Notes under the pieces: generated by a model
Seen by the model: only the letters and a program-made list of their open reading frames with translations
What the model was told of the DNA's origin: nothing
Database searches by the model: none
Program-made: the position numbers and the translations under genes
NCBI RefSeq assembly: GCF_029714945.1
Contig: NZ_CP121634.1
Coordinates: forward strand, 4,175,001 to 4,239,000
Direction: 5' to 3'
Source: Bradyrhizobium sp. CIAT3101
Lineage (GTDB): Bacteria > Pseudomonadota > Alphaproteobacteria > Rhizobiales > Xanthobacteraceae
Length of the DNA: 64,000 nucleotides
In this document: piece after piece, positions 40,039 through 48,287 of the stretch
How the letters are laid out: each line of letters opens with the position of its first letter
How positions within the stretch are numbered: the first letter of the stretch is position 1

Positions 40039-40368
40039 CTAGATCGCCTCTTTCAGTTCCTTGACCGGCCGGAACGCGACCTTCTTGCTGGCCTTGATGT
40101 GGATCGCCTCGCCGGTAGCGGGATTGCGGCCGGTGCGGGCGGCGCGCTTGCGGACCTGGAGGATGCCGAGCCCGACGATGCGGACGCGGTCGCCCTTCTT
40201 CAGGTGCTTGGTGATCAGGTCGACCATGTCGGTGAGGACGGCCTCGGCGTGCTTCTTGGAGAGGTCCTGGCTTTCCGCGATGTCGGCCGCCAGGTGCTTG
40301 AGCGTGATCGTGGCTGGAGCCGCTGCCTTCTTCGCCGAATCCTTCTTCGTCGAATCCTTTTTCGCCAT
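40039..40368 (-). CDS. HU-family nucleoid protein with Lys/Ala-rich N-tail
   Basis: A 109-residue HU/IHF-like DNA-bending protein. The core starts at ITLKHLAADIAESQDLSKKH; the family signature GLGILQVRKRAARTGRNPATGE covers the beta-arm with the DNA-intercalating Pro, followed by IHIKASKKVAFRPVKELKE. The first 20 residues are a Lys-rich extension (KKDSTKKDSAKKAAAPA) absent in E. coli HU and likely to add nonspecific DNA or RNA contacts. Not identical to the 90-residue HupB form. Confidence 0.9.
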   Translation of the reverse strand: MAKKDSTKKDSAKKAAAPATITLKHLAADIAESQDLSKKHAEAVLTDMVDLITKHLKKGDRVRIVGLGILQVRKRAARTGRNPATGEAIHIKASKKVAFRPVKELKEAI

Positions 40369-40612
40369 GTCTGGCCTCCTCGGGTGTGTCGCGGAAGCTT
40401 GCCGGGCTCCCAGCTGCCAAGTTCCCGCAGGCCTAGACGATTCGGGCTGGGACTGACTATGCCGGCCGACGGGAGCGGGGTTTTCGCGTGCTTGTTCAGA
40501 CGAATCCGCACGTTTCTGCCGGCTCCGGACGAGCGCAAGGGGCGAGTTTCGACACAGGCATCGTCACTTTGGCTGAGGATGTTCAGATAAGTTTTTGAAA
40601 ATGTTGCCAGAA
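40369..40612. other. HU gene upstream region
   Basis: Untranscribed-looking spacer between the HU gene and the displaced tRNA fragment. It should carry the HU promoter. I see no gene, repeat or other site in it. Confidence 0.4.
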
Positions 40613-40653
40613 TGGCGCGAGAGACGGTGTTCGAACCCGCGACCTCCGGCGTG
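40613..40653 (-). repeat. Displaced 3' fragment of tRNA-Asp (putative att site)
   Basis: 41 nt identical, apart from two substitutions (T for G and T for C in the T-arm region), to 43560-43600, the CCA end, T-arm and anticodon-stem side of tRNA-Asp. The match stops at the anticodon loop; the rest of a tRNA is missing, so it is not functional. Confidence 0.85.
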
Positions 40654-40672
40654 CCGGCGGATTTGTTTTGGA

Positions 40673-40885
40673 CTAGCCGTCTCGGCAGCGAATGCCAAAG
40701 TCGTCGCAGGTTAGCGCAAAGGCTTCTTTCGCCGCGAGATCTTCAAAACAAAACCGCGTGCCGACTTCCGCGCGATCGGTCCACCAGTTGATGAGTTTCC
40801 CTTTGGCGATGCGCGAAGCCTCTCCGCGCAGCAGATCCAGCTGTCTTCCAGCTGCGTGGACGATCAGGCAATGTTCGTTGGGCAT
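40673..40885 (-). CDS. Small hypothetical protein
   Basis: A 70-residue protein starting MPNEHCLIVHAAGRQLDLLR with a GAAGGA ribosome-binding site. LINWWTDRAEVGTRFCFEDL forms a mixed charged/aromatic middle, and it ends CDDFGIRCRDG. Three Cys are present but not in a known metal pattern. Family not recognised. It lies just inside the island, reading toward the left boundary. Confidence 0.6.
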   Translation of the reverse strand: MPNEHCLIVHAAGRQLDLLRGEASRIAKGKLINWWTDRAEVGTRFCFEDLAAKEAFALTCDDFGIRCRDG

Positions 40886-41213
40886 AGGGTCAATCCTTCG
40901 AACCGAATGCGAAGGCCGCAGCTGGGGGCAGATGCGGCCCGCGTGGTCAAATGAACCGGGTGAAAAAATCGACGTGAAATATGCAGCCAGCCCCGGTGAG
41001 GCATTGTCTGTTGGAGCAGATGTTCCCGCACCAACCAATGTTTGGTTTTCGGAGAATGTTCAGAAGTGCATATTCGTGCACGAGCTAACTGAGCGACTTT
41101 CGTGTGCTGGCCCCTCGATCTCGGCGCCAAGCGGAGAACGCCTCGGCCGGACCTCCCACTCTCTTCCGATCCGAACTTGGTTCGAGGGGCTGCATATAGC
41201 GGGGCCGTAATTC
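40886..41213. other. Island spacer without identified gene
   Basis: 328 bp of lower-GC sequence between two small minus-strand genes. Open frames here are short and have no ribosome-binding site or family resemblance; nothing can be supported. Confidence 0.5.
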
Positions 41214-41414
41214 TTAGGCTGGATCGTCAAGCACGGTCCGCTGAATGATAAAGCTTTCCGTCGCGATCGTGATGAAATCGCCTTCCAGCATCTCTTCATC
41301 GCGGCAGAAGTGAATGTCCCGGATCAAGCCTTTATGGTGCCCGATGAATACGTCAAGATCGCCGCGGTTGTTGACGACGGCCTGCAATCTCGAAATGACT
41401 TCCGACGCTTTCAT
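41214..41414 (-). CDS. Small hypothetical protein
   Basis: A 66-residue protein starting MKASEVISRLQAVVNNRGDL. A clear AAGGAG lies 7 bp before the ATG, which supports expression. It is predicted alpha/beta, with FIGHHKGLIRDIHF in the middle and an acidic DEEMLEGDFITIATE segment. Small proteins with this MKASEVISRLQ start are seen with variable neighbours in Rhizobiales; no function is assigned. Confidence 0.65.
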   Translation of the reverse strand: MKASEVISRLQAVVNNRGDLDVFIGHHKGLIRDIHFCRDEEMLEGDFITIATESFIIQRTVLDDPA

Positions 41415-41907
41415 GACAGCTCCTTGACGGGCCCTACAAGCGGTACTTGGACCAAGGACAACACTGCCGGCATCACACTCGAAATAGTCCTCATGCCGTC
41501 AGGCGCAGACCGCGAACGTCTTCGCACCAACGGCAACGTGTTCCGATGTAGGTCGTCCTTCATTGAGATATCGGACGTCCTCAATGAGCGAATTCTGTGT
41601 CAACGCGACTGGGAGAAATCGTCGCAGGGCTGAACGAGATCGCGGTCGATTGCCGTTCGTTCGTCGAGGCTTTCACGCAGGGCTACAAGCGCGGTGACAC
41701 GCTCGAGCAATCGTCGATAGTGTTGAGGGCGAGGGCGAGGAAGCGCAGTGACCACACTTGGTCGCTACAGCGGTGCGACAACGAGTCGCCAGAACCGGTT
41801 CCGCGCCGGTGCGTGTTGCTGATGTGCTCAAGCGAACAGAACAGCCCTCTGAGCTTTGAGTAGGCTCGTGGTCTTGTCCTCGGCGTACCGATGGGCCAAC
41901 AGGCGAC
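41415..41907. other. Island spacer, possibly decayed coding sequence
   Basis: 493 bp of visibly lower GC between the 66-residue gene and the end of the P450 gene. Plus-strand frames at 41310-41633 and 41597-41863 are open but lack ribosome-binding sites and recognisable domains. It may be the remains of a gene of the integrated element. Confidence 0.45.
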
Positions 41908-43149
41908 TCATCCATTGATCCGGACTGGCAGCTCCCGGATGCCGCGGATGAAGTTGGAGTGCAGCCGCCGCGGCGGTCCCAACACCTCGATGTCGAGGTC
42001 GCGGGCCAGGATCTCTTCCCAGAGTATCCGAAGTTGCAGATCCGCCAGCCGGTCACCGACACAGCGATGAATACCCGCGCCGTAGGAGAGGTGCTGGCGC
42101 GGCTTGGCTCGATCGATGATGAAATGCTCCGGGCGGTCGATCACGCTCTCGTCGCGGTTGCCGGAAACATACCACATGATGACCTTGTCGCCTCGGCGGA
42201 TGCGCTGGCCGGCAAGCTCGCAATCGCGCGTCGCTGTCCGGCGCATGTGTATGACGGGCGTTTGATAGCGGATCGTCTCGGCGACCAGACCAGGGACGAG
42301 CCCGGGATTGGCCTTTAGCTTTGCAAGCTGATCGGGGTTCTCCGACAGAGCCAGCAAGCCGCCCGACATGGAGTTGCGCGTCGTGTCATTGCCACCGACG
42401 ATGAGCAAAGCCAGGTTGCCGACAAATTCCATCGCGGGGAGGTCGCGCGTTTCCGCGTTGTGCGCCATCAATGAGATCAAGTCGAGCCGCGGCGGCGCCT
42501 TCGCGCGCTCTTGCCACAGGCCTTTGAAGGTGTCGGCCATCCGCATCAGCTCGGCGGAGCGTGCCTCCTCTGAGTGCACGAGTGCATCGGGCGCGTTGAT
42601 ATCGCAGACGGCGACATCCGACCAATAGGTCAGCTTGCGCCGCTCTTGCCAGGGAAAATCGAACAGCGTTGCCAGCATCATGGTGGTGAGCTCGATCGAC
42701 ACCTTATCCACCCAATCGAAGCTCTCGTTGCGGGGCAGCGCGTCGAGTACGGCGCGGGTGCGTTCCCTTATGGAGATCTCGTAGCTTGCGAGATTCTTGG
42801 GCGCCGCCACCGGAGCGACCGCCTTGCGTTGCGCCGTATGGCGCGGCGGGTCCATGCGGATAAAGCTGCGGCGGTTCATATCGGCCGGTATGTCCGCAAT
42901 CTGGAACCCGGCGCCGAGTTGCGAGGAATAAGTCGCATGGTCGAGCTCGACGGCCATGATGTCGTTGTAGCTCGAAACCGACCAATACGGACCATAGCGG
43001 CTTTCGGCGCAGTAGTGGACCGGCGCTTCGCGCCGCAGACGGGCGAATAACGGCTGCCAGATGTCCTGCTGGTAAATGGCTGGATTGCTAACGTCGATAT
43101 CGCTAAGCGGCGTATCATACGCATCGGCCGGGCTCTCAGATCGATTCAT
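41908..43149 (-). CDS. Cytochrome P450, CYP153-like
   Basis: A 413-residue class I bacterial P450. The I-helix oxygen-activation motif is GGNDTTRNS, the ExxR motif is ETIR, and the heme-Cys loop reads YGAGIHRCVGDRLADLQ, with Tyr in place of the usual Phe. The run VIHMRRTATRDCEL, MWYVSGNRDESV and LQLRILWEEIL is that of CYP153 alkane/fatty-acid terminal hydroxylases. The ATG at 43149 gives the usual length; the frame runs on upstream without resemblance. No ferredoxin or reductase gene is adjacent, unlike the classical CYP153 operon. Confidence 0.9.
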   Translation of the reverse strand: MNRSESPADAYDTPLSDIDVSNPAIYQQDIWQPLFARLRREAPVHYCAESRYGPYWSVSSYNDIMAVELDHATYSSQLGAGFQIADIPADMNRRSFIRMDPPRHTAQRKAVAPVAAPKNLASYEISIRERTRAVLDALPRNESFDWVDKVSIELTTMMLATLFDFPWQERRKLTYWSDVAVCDINAPDALVHSEEARSAELMRMADTFKGLWQERAKAPPRLDLISLMAHNAETRDLPAMEFVGNLALLIVGGNDTTRNSMSGGLLALSENPDQLAKLKANPGLVPGLVAETIRYQTPVIHMRRTATRDCELAGQRIRRGDKVIMWYVSGNRDESVIDRPEHFIIDRAKPRQHLSYGAGIHRCVGDRLADLQLRILWEEILARDLDIEVLGPPRRLHSNFIRGIRELPVRING

Positions 43150-43559
43150 GGGTGTTTTCCGCGGTGCTGCACCTTTCCGATGACGCAGAGCCGCCCGCGA
43201 TGGCCGCCGATGCGATCGGATTTGGCGAGTTTTGCCGCACGCGGCTACGGAGCGGTTTCTGAAACCGGAGACTTGATGACGCCGGTAACCGGCGGGGCAA
43301 CCCGCGCGCCTGACCAATCGCGTCGAGGCCGCCATCGGGAAATTTGCGGGGTGCCTCGTCGGCGCGGCGGAGCGCGAGGAGGCGTTCTCATCACGGACAA
43401 AAGCCGAGGTCCGTTCCGTCACGAGAAACAACCGGCGAGACGGAGTTCGGTGCCGTCAACAAGCGTTAACTTTGAACTCAGGGCGCCGGCAAGCCTGATC
43501 ACTTCGATATCGAAGGGTCCGGATCGGGCTAATCTAAGTGATTGATATTCCGCCAAAAA
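43150..43559. other. P450 upstream region
   Basis: 410 bp between the P450 start and tRNA-Asp. It contains a 15-bp palindrome at 43280-43294 and should hold the P450 promoter. Open frames on both strands look like GC-driven artefacts, and no gene is supported. Confidence 0.5.
43280..43294. promoter_or_regulatory. Palindrome upstream of the P450 gene
   Basis: CGCCGGTAACCGGCG is a perfect inverted repeat around a central A, about 130 bp upstream of the P450 ATG. It has the size of a dimeric repressor operator (TetR-like), but no regulator gene is adjacent. Confidence 0.35.
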
Positions 43560-43636
<77 letters not shown>

Positions 43637-43670
43637 GTGACGCGTATGTGTCCGCGCGGAACGAGGGGGG

Positions 43671-43698
43671 ACTTAAAGGGGGGACATGGTGAAGTCAA
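43671..43698 (-). promoter_or_regulatory. Probable promoter of tRNA-Asp
   Basis: On the minus strand, TTGACT (43698-43693) is followed after 16 bp by TTAAGT (43676-43671), and the tRNA 5' end lies at 43636, a normal distance for a stable RNA gene. Confidence 0.5.
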
Positions 43699-43834
43699 GG
43701 ACGTTGCGTTGACGGGGCGCAAACGCCTGTTGGAGCGGGGCGGGACCGTATCGCTACGGCCCGGACGGCTGCCTGCGGGCTCCGAATCATCCCGACCATT
43801 TCGACACGCTGCATCCGCTTGGGGTCTGTCTCAG

Positions 43835-44110
43835 CAGCGACCCAAAGCGGCTGATGAGGCAAAGCAGGTCCTGCGCGCCGCGATCTCGGTCAGCCCGCGT
43901 GTGTCCAATGTCCATTGCGATCTCCGCACAGTGCTGTTCGACCTCAAGCGTTATGAGGACGCCCGCGCCATTTAGGAGAAGGGGATCGCGCTCAACCCGA
44001 ACTTCTCGATGGCCCCGATCAATCTCGGCAACACGCTGATGGCGCTGCTGCTGGAGGCGATCGAACTGCATGAGCGCTGGCGGGGCTGTTGCGCGGCGCA
44101 GGCCAAATGA
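43835..44110 (+). pseudogene. Decayed TPR-repeat protein fragment
   Basis: In one plus-strand frame the sequence reads as about two tetratricopeptide repeats (AAISVSPRVSNVHCDLRTVL, LKRYEDARAI, then after a stop at 43973-43975 EKGIALNPNFSMAPINLGNT). The in-frame TAG inside a repeat and lack of a start show that it is a remnant. It probably came from a TPR/glycosyltransferase-type gene lost during rearrangement near the tRNA. The final stop is at 44108-44110. Confidence 0.6.
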
Positions 44111-44125
44111 TGGCCAAAAGCAAAA

Positions 44126-44143
44126 GGCCGCCCCGGGGCGGCC
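44126..44143 (-). terminator. Terminator of the 67-residue protein gene
   Basis: The perfect palindrome GGCCGCCCCGGGGCGGCC is followed on the minus strand by TTTTGCTTTTGG, 32 bp after the stop of the gene at 44176. Confidence 0.75.
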
Positions 44144-44175
44144 ATTGCGTCTCAAACCGGACCTTTTTCCTGCAG

Positions 44176-44379
44176 TCAGCGCACCGTCGAGGTGCCCGAG
44201 CTCGTGATCGCCACCGGCTTGCCGGCCTTGATCACGTGGGTGGACTGGGCGGTCTGGCTGTAATCGGCGTTGGTGCGGGCTGCGATCCCGAAGGCGGCCA
44301 CTGCGATGCCGGCCACCAGCGCCACCACCACGATCTTCAGGTGGGTACCCCGATCTGCAGAGTGAATTGAGTGGTTCAT
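44176..44379 (-). CDS. Small single-helix membrane protein
   Basis: A 67-residue protein: a polar N-terminus (MNHSIHSADRGTHLK), one membrane helix (about residues 15-34, IVVVALVAGIAVAAFGIAA) and a Thr/Ser-rich exported tail. Type resembles the very common Bradyrhizobium small anchored proteins of unknown function. The start ATG is at 44379, and an intrinsic terminator follows. Confidence 0.65.
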   Translation of the reverse strand: MNHSIHSADRGTHLKIVVVALVAGIAVAAFGIAARTNADYSQTAQSTHVIKAGKPVAITSSGTSTVR

Positions 44380-44624
44380 CGTAAGCCTCCCGACGGGCTT
44401 TGGCGCCGTCTGTAGGCTGATGTCTTAAGGAGCATCTGTTTCCGGATCGTTTCGCGGGTTCCGCAAAATGGTTTCATCCGGCCATTTGGGTTTCGTGGTG
44501 GGCGGGCCTGAAGGGCCGGCCGGACGCCGGATGGGCTCTTACCTGCCGCGTAATCGCGGGGGCCAAATCCCTTCGTCATGATGGCTCTCATCGGCCGCGA
44601 ACGATCCGGCAAGGGAGAAGCACC

Positions 44625-45533
44625 ATGAACCGTCGAACCGTCCTCGAAGCCACGTTGTTTGGAACCGCCCTCGCGGCGGCGTCGAGCAGGAACGCACCAG
44701 CCGCCGCGGCCCAGCCGGTCGCGCGGCCGTCCTTCGTGACGGCCACGGACGGCACAAAGCTGTTCGTGCAGGACTGGGGCAACGGAAAGCCGGTGCTGCT
44801 GCTGACGGCCTGGACGTTCGACGCCAGCACCTGGGGCAGCCAGATTGCGGCACTCAACGAAAAAGGTTTCCGCTGTATCGCGCCCGACCGGCGTGGGCAC
44901 GGCCGGTCCGAGATGCCGTCATCAGGCTATGATCTGGACATGCTGACCGACGACGTCGCAGCCCTGATCGAGGCGCGCGACCTCCGCGATGTGACGCTGG
45001 TCGGATTCTCCATGGGGACGGTCGAGGCGGTGAACTATCTCGCCCGATACGGATCGGACCGGATCGCCAGGCTGGTGCTGGTCGCGCCGACGACGCCATT
45101 CCTGGTCAAGACCGAGGACAATCCGGATGCGGTTCCCAAGGCGATGATCGAGGCCGACAATGCGGCCGTCGCACGCGACTTCGCGAAATGGATCGCGGCG
45201 AATGAAGCGCCGTTCTTTCTCCCGGATACGCCGGAGATCACGCGGACCTGGATCCGCGAGATGATGCTCAGCGTGCCGCTGCCGGTGGCGCTGGCATGCC
45301 GCAAGACAATCAGCTTCGCCGATCTGCGTGCGGCGGCCGCCAGGATCGACCGCCCGACGCTGATCCTCCATGGCGACAAGGATGCCAGCGCGCCGCTGCC
45401 ATTGACGGGCGCCAAGACCGCAAAGCTGATCAAGGGCAGCAAGCTGATTGTCTACGAGGGCGGGCCACACCCGCTGCCGCTGACGCATGGCGAGCGTCTC
45501 ATCTCTGACATGCTCGCCTTCATGAGCGCCTGA
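44625..45533 (+). CDS. Alpha/beta hydrolase, non-heme haloperoxidase type
   Basis: A 302-residue exported hydrolase. The first ~30 residues are a Tat-like or Sec leader (MNRRTVLEATLFGTALAAAS, cleavage near AAAAQP). The nucleophile Ser is in TLVGFSMGTVEAV (about residue 128), the acid in ILHGDKDASAPL and the His in GGPHPLPLTHGERL. The APDRRGHGRS stretch after the oxyanion strand is typical of the chloroperoxidase/esterase group. Its substrate cannot be inferred. It converges on the MFS gene 6 bp away. Confidence 0.85.
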   Translation: MNRRTVLEATLFGTALAAASSRNAPAAAAQPVARPSFVTATDGTKLFVQDWGNGKPVLLLTAWTFDASTWGSQIAALNEKGFRCIAPDRRGHGRSEMPSSGYDLDMLTDDVAALIEARDLRDVTLVGFSMGTVEAVNYLARYGSDRIARLVLVAPTTPFLVKTEDNPDAVPKAMIEADNAAVARDFAKWIAANEAPFFLPDTPEITRTWIREMMLSVPLPVALACRKTISFADLRAAAARIDRPTLILHGDKDASAPLPLTGAKTAKLIKGSKLIVYEGGPHPLPLTHGERLISDMLAFMSA

Positions 45534-45539
45534 GAGGGC

Positions 45540-46832
45540 TCAGCTCGCCCGTTTGATGTCGGCGCGGATGGTCCGCGCCGCCCAGACGAACAGCAGGGCG
45601 CCGAGCGTGGTCGTGACCGCGGCCGAGAGCAGGGAATAGCGCACGGCGTCGGCGCCGTAGCTGCCCTTCAGCGCGTCGTTGACCACGCCGACCGCGAGCG
45701 GACCGACGCCCTGGCCGAAGCAGGTCGCGGTGAGGGCGATCAGCGCGGAGGCGAGCGCGCGCATGCTGGGCTTGGCCACCGTCTGCGCGATCGCAAAGAT
45801 CGGCCCGAGATGGAAGCCGACCAGGAACGAGGTCAGCGCCAGCATCGCGACCATCATCGTGAAATCCTGCGTCAGCATGCAGAGCGCAAAGACGGGGCCG
45901 GCGAGGCCTGAGGTGATCGCCGGCGCCCACAGCTTCCAGCGGTCGTCGCGGCGGCTCACTTGCGCCACGACAAAGCCGCCGAGCAGGGTGCCGGCCATGC
46001 CCGCGAGCCCCTTGAACGTGCCGGCATAGGTGCCGATCTCGGCGCTCGACAGATGGTGCACGCGCGCCAGGAACGGCGGGATCCAGGCCGCAGTCGCATA
46101 ATTCGTGTAGGTGGTGAGGCAGAAGCCGATCAGCACGACGATGAAGCTCTGCTGGGAGGCGAGGAAGCGCAGCGTCGGCCCGAGCGGCTCGGGCACGAAG
46201 TTCTCCTGCATCGCGCCGCGCTTCGGCTCCGAGATCGTCAGCCAGAGTATCAGCGCCAGCAGGATGCCGGGCACGCCCGCGACATAGAAGGCCATCCGCC
46301 AGCCGTAGTGCTGGTTGACGTAGCCGCCGACGAAATAGCCGAGGAAGACGCCGAGATAGGTGCCGATGGCGTAGATGCCGAGTGCGCGCGGGCGCTCGTT
46401 CTTGGCGAAGAGATCGGCGACGATCGACTGCGAGGCGGGGGAGCCGGCGGATTCGCCGATGCCGACGCCGATCCTGGCAAAGGCCAGTGCGGTCACGCTC
46501 GAGGCCATGCCGCACAGCGCCGTCATCGCGCTCCAGAACGCGAACGCCAGCGCCACGATGTTGCGACGGTTGAGCCGGTCGGCGACGCGCGCGATGGGAA
46601 TGCCGAGCAGGGAATAGAACAGCGCGAAGCCGAAGCCTGCGAGCAGGCCCATCATGGTGTCGCTGAGCTGGAACTCTTTCTTGATCGGCTCGATCAGGAC
46701 GTTGAAGATGGTGCGGTCGAGGAAGTTCAGCGCGTAGATGACGGTGAGCAGACCCAGCACGTAATAGCGCCGCGCCGCGGGCTTTGCCGCGGCGGCCGTT
46801 TGCACCGGCACCTCTGACGTCACATCGACCAT
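45540..46832 (-). CDS. MFS transporter
   Basis: A 430-residue, 12-helix major facilitator. The motif between helices 2 and 3, GIPIARVADRLNRRNIVALA, is the usual basic A-type motif. The N-terminus is YYVLGLLTVIYALNFLDRTI, matching the NFLDR pattern of carboxylate/aromatic acid carriers. The ATG at 46832 behind GGGGGAAG is chosen. It follows the Rieske oxygenase gene by 85 bp on the same strand and may import that enzyme's substrate. Confidence 0.88.
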   Translation of the reverse strand: MVDVTSEVPVQTAAAAKPAARRYYVLGLLTVIYALNFLDRTIFNVLIEPIKKEFQLSDTMMGLLAGFGFALFYSLLGIPIARVADRLNRRNIVALAFAFWSAMTALCGMASSVTALAFARIGVGIGESAGSPASQSIVADLFAKNERPRALGIYAIGTYLGVFLGYFVGGYVNQHYGWRMAFYVAGVPGILLALILWLTISEPKRGAMQENFVPEPLGPTLRFLASQQSFIVVLIGFCLTTYTNYATAAWIPPFLARVHHLSSAEIGTYAGTFKGLAGMAGTLLGGFVVAQVSRRDDRWKLWAPAITSGLAGPVFALCMLTQDFTMMVAMLALTSFLVGFHLGPIFAIAQTVAKPSMRALASALIALTATCFGQGVGPLAVGVVNDALKGSYGADAVRYSLLSAAVTTTLGALLFVWAARTIRADIKRAS

Positions 46833-46917
46833 CGCTTCCCCCAATTTGTCTTTGTTATCTTTATGGGTCCAGCCCTTATCGGAGCTGGTTGCGTGAGAGC
46901 TTTTTCGAGCGAAGTGG

Positions 46918-48108
46918 CTACGCTTCGCGAATGTAGTTCCCCGCTTCGAACTCGACCAGCGGCGCGCTTGCGTCGAATGAGATACCGATGGGGTCGCGGC
47001 CCGCTTCCATCGCTTCGAGCTGGTCGCCGAGCATGCGCCGGATCATCAGGATGCCGCGATCGCTCTGGCCGAAGTGCTCTTCGGAGTGCACCGTGACCGG
47101 ACCCTGGCCAACCTGGGCCTCGTAATCGCCGGGGAATTGCTGGTGCTCCTGTTCCGTCATGTCCCACCAGAATTTTCCGTTGAATTTCGAGCGCATGCGG
47201 CCGATGTCGCCGGAATTCTTGACGCGGCCGGCGACGTAGATGCGGAACGAGGTGTCGTCGATCGGCAGCGTCCAGCCGATCGATTCCACGCGAGCGAACT
47301 GCGCCACGCGCGGGTTCGGCACCACGCGCAAGGTGGGGAGGGCGGCTTCGGTGACGCGGTAGAACACACGGCCGTCGTCCTGCTTGCGGATCGAGCGCAC
47401 GGCGATGCCGCGCGGTGTCTTGTCGAACTTCACCTCCGGCATCGATGCCATCATGTTGGTGAATTGCGGCCCCGAGAACGAGCCGTGCAGCACCGGCACG
47501 TGGTAGGGATCGACGACGTTCTCGAAATGCTGCAGCCAGTTGCAGGGGATGACCGCGGGCCCGCCGCCGCCGATCGAGGAATCGTCGGCCTCGACGAACT
47601 CGCCGTCGTCCATGTTTTCGAGGCACTCGTAGCGCGGCAGCACCGGGCGTTTCTCGGCCGGGCCCATATAGGCAAAGATCAACCCGTAGCGCTCCTCGAC
47701 CGGATACCAGGGCTGGCGCACCTTATCTTTGAACTGGCCGCCGTCGGGCTCGCAGGGCTGCTCAAGGCAATGGCCTTCGGTGTCGAACTTCCAGCCGTGA
47801 TAGCAGCAGCGAATGCCGTCCTCTTCGACCTTGCCGTAATAGAGCGTAGTGCCGCGGTGGCAGCAGCGGGCGTGGAGGAGGCCGACGCGACCGTGCTTGT
47901 CGCGAAACAGGATGAGGTCCTCGCCGAGCGCGCGCACTTTCTTCGGCGTGTCGGTGGCATCGCTGGTGAGTCCGACCGGATGCCAATAGCGGCGGAGCAA
48001 TTCGCCCATCGGCGTGCCGCGCACGACCGAGGTGAGCTCGGTGCGGGTGTGCGCCGGTTTCATCGCATAGGCCGTGCCGAGATCGCGATCCCGCTGAGTG
48101 ATCGTCAT
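46918..48108 (-). CDS. Rieske non-heme iron oxygenase, large subunit (VanA/phthalate-type)
   Basis: A 396-residue aromatic ring-hydroxylating or demethylating oxygenase. The Rieske cluster ligands are HARCCHRGTTL and IRCCYHGWKFD (CxH and CxxH, 17 residues apart). The mononuclear iron site is NWLQHFENVVDPYHVPVLHG (about residues 185-204). EMKPAHTRTELT-like start and GTPMGELLRRYWHPVG are typical of Rieske enzymes that act on aromatic acids using a separate reductase. No reductase gene lies beside it. The ATG at 48108 is chosen; upstream frame continues through the divergent spacer. Confidence 0.9.
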   Translation of the reverse strand: MTITQRDRDLGTAYAMKPAHTRTELTSVVRGTPMGELLRRYWHPVGLTSDATDTPKKVRALGEDLILFRDKHGRVGLLHARCCHRGTTLYYGKVEEDGIRCCYHGWKFDTEGHCLEQPCEPDGGQFKDKVRQPWYPVEERYGLIFAYMGPAEKRPVLPRYECLENMDDGEFVEADDSSIGGGGPAVIPCNWLQHFENVVDPYHVPVLHGSFSGPQFTNMMASMPEVKFDKTPRGIAVRSIRKQDDGRVFYRVTEAALPTLRVVPNPRVAQFARVESIGWTLPIDDTSFRIYVAGRVKNSGDIGRMRSKFNGKFWWDMTEQEHQQFPGDYEAQVGQGPVTVHSEEHFGQSDRGILMIRRMLGDQLEAMEAGRDPIGISFDASAPLVEFEAGNYIREA

Positions 48109-48177
48109 GCTTGTTCCTCCCGCCGCAGGCCTTGGTGGCCGGGTCGCCTTGTGTTGTCCCAGTGAAAGATAATTCGA

Positions 48178-48224
48178 TGACAATGTCAACGATCTTCCGG
48201 AATGCGTCTTAATCGCATTCGGAA
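48178..48224. promoter_or_regulatory. Candidate MarR operator(s) between oxygenase and regulator
   Basis: Two inverted repeats lie in the 179-bp divergent spacer: TGACAATGTCA (48178-48188) and TTCCGGAATGCG with CGCATTCGGAA (48195-48206/48214-48224, one bulged G). Their location next to the start of both transcripts suits repressor binding. Confidence 0.4.
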
Positions 48225-48287
48225 CAGGTTGGGGAGGTTGCGCTACCAAGGCTTGGCACGTCTTGGCTTTCTTGGCAGAGGTGGACC

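Larger units (their letters stand above)
40613..43559. mobile_element. Small genomic island at tRNA-Asp (integrase not present)
   Basis: A segment of about 2.95 kb lies between the 3' end of the intact tRNA-Asp (43560) and a displaced 41-nt copy of that 3' end at 40613-40653 in the same orientation. This is the standard outcome of site-specific integration into a tRNA 3' end. GC looks lower than in the flanks, mainly at 40900-41900. The contents are two small hypothetical genes, a P450 gene and unassigned sequence. No integrase is seen, so the element appears decayed or only one end of a former larger one. Confidence 0.65.

Noticed and set aside
41310..41863. Two plus-strand frames inside the tRNA-Asp island
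   Set aside because: Both overlap or abut better-supported minus-strand genes, lack ribosome-binding sites and have no domain. They may be remnants but are not called as genes.
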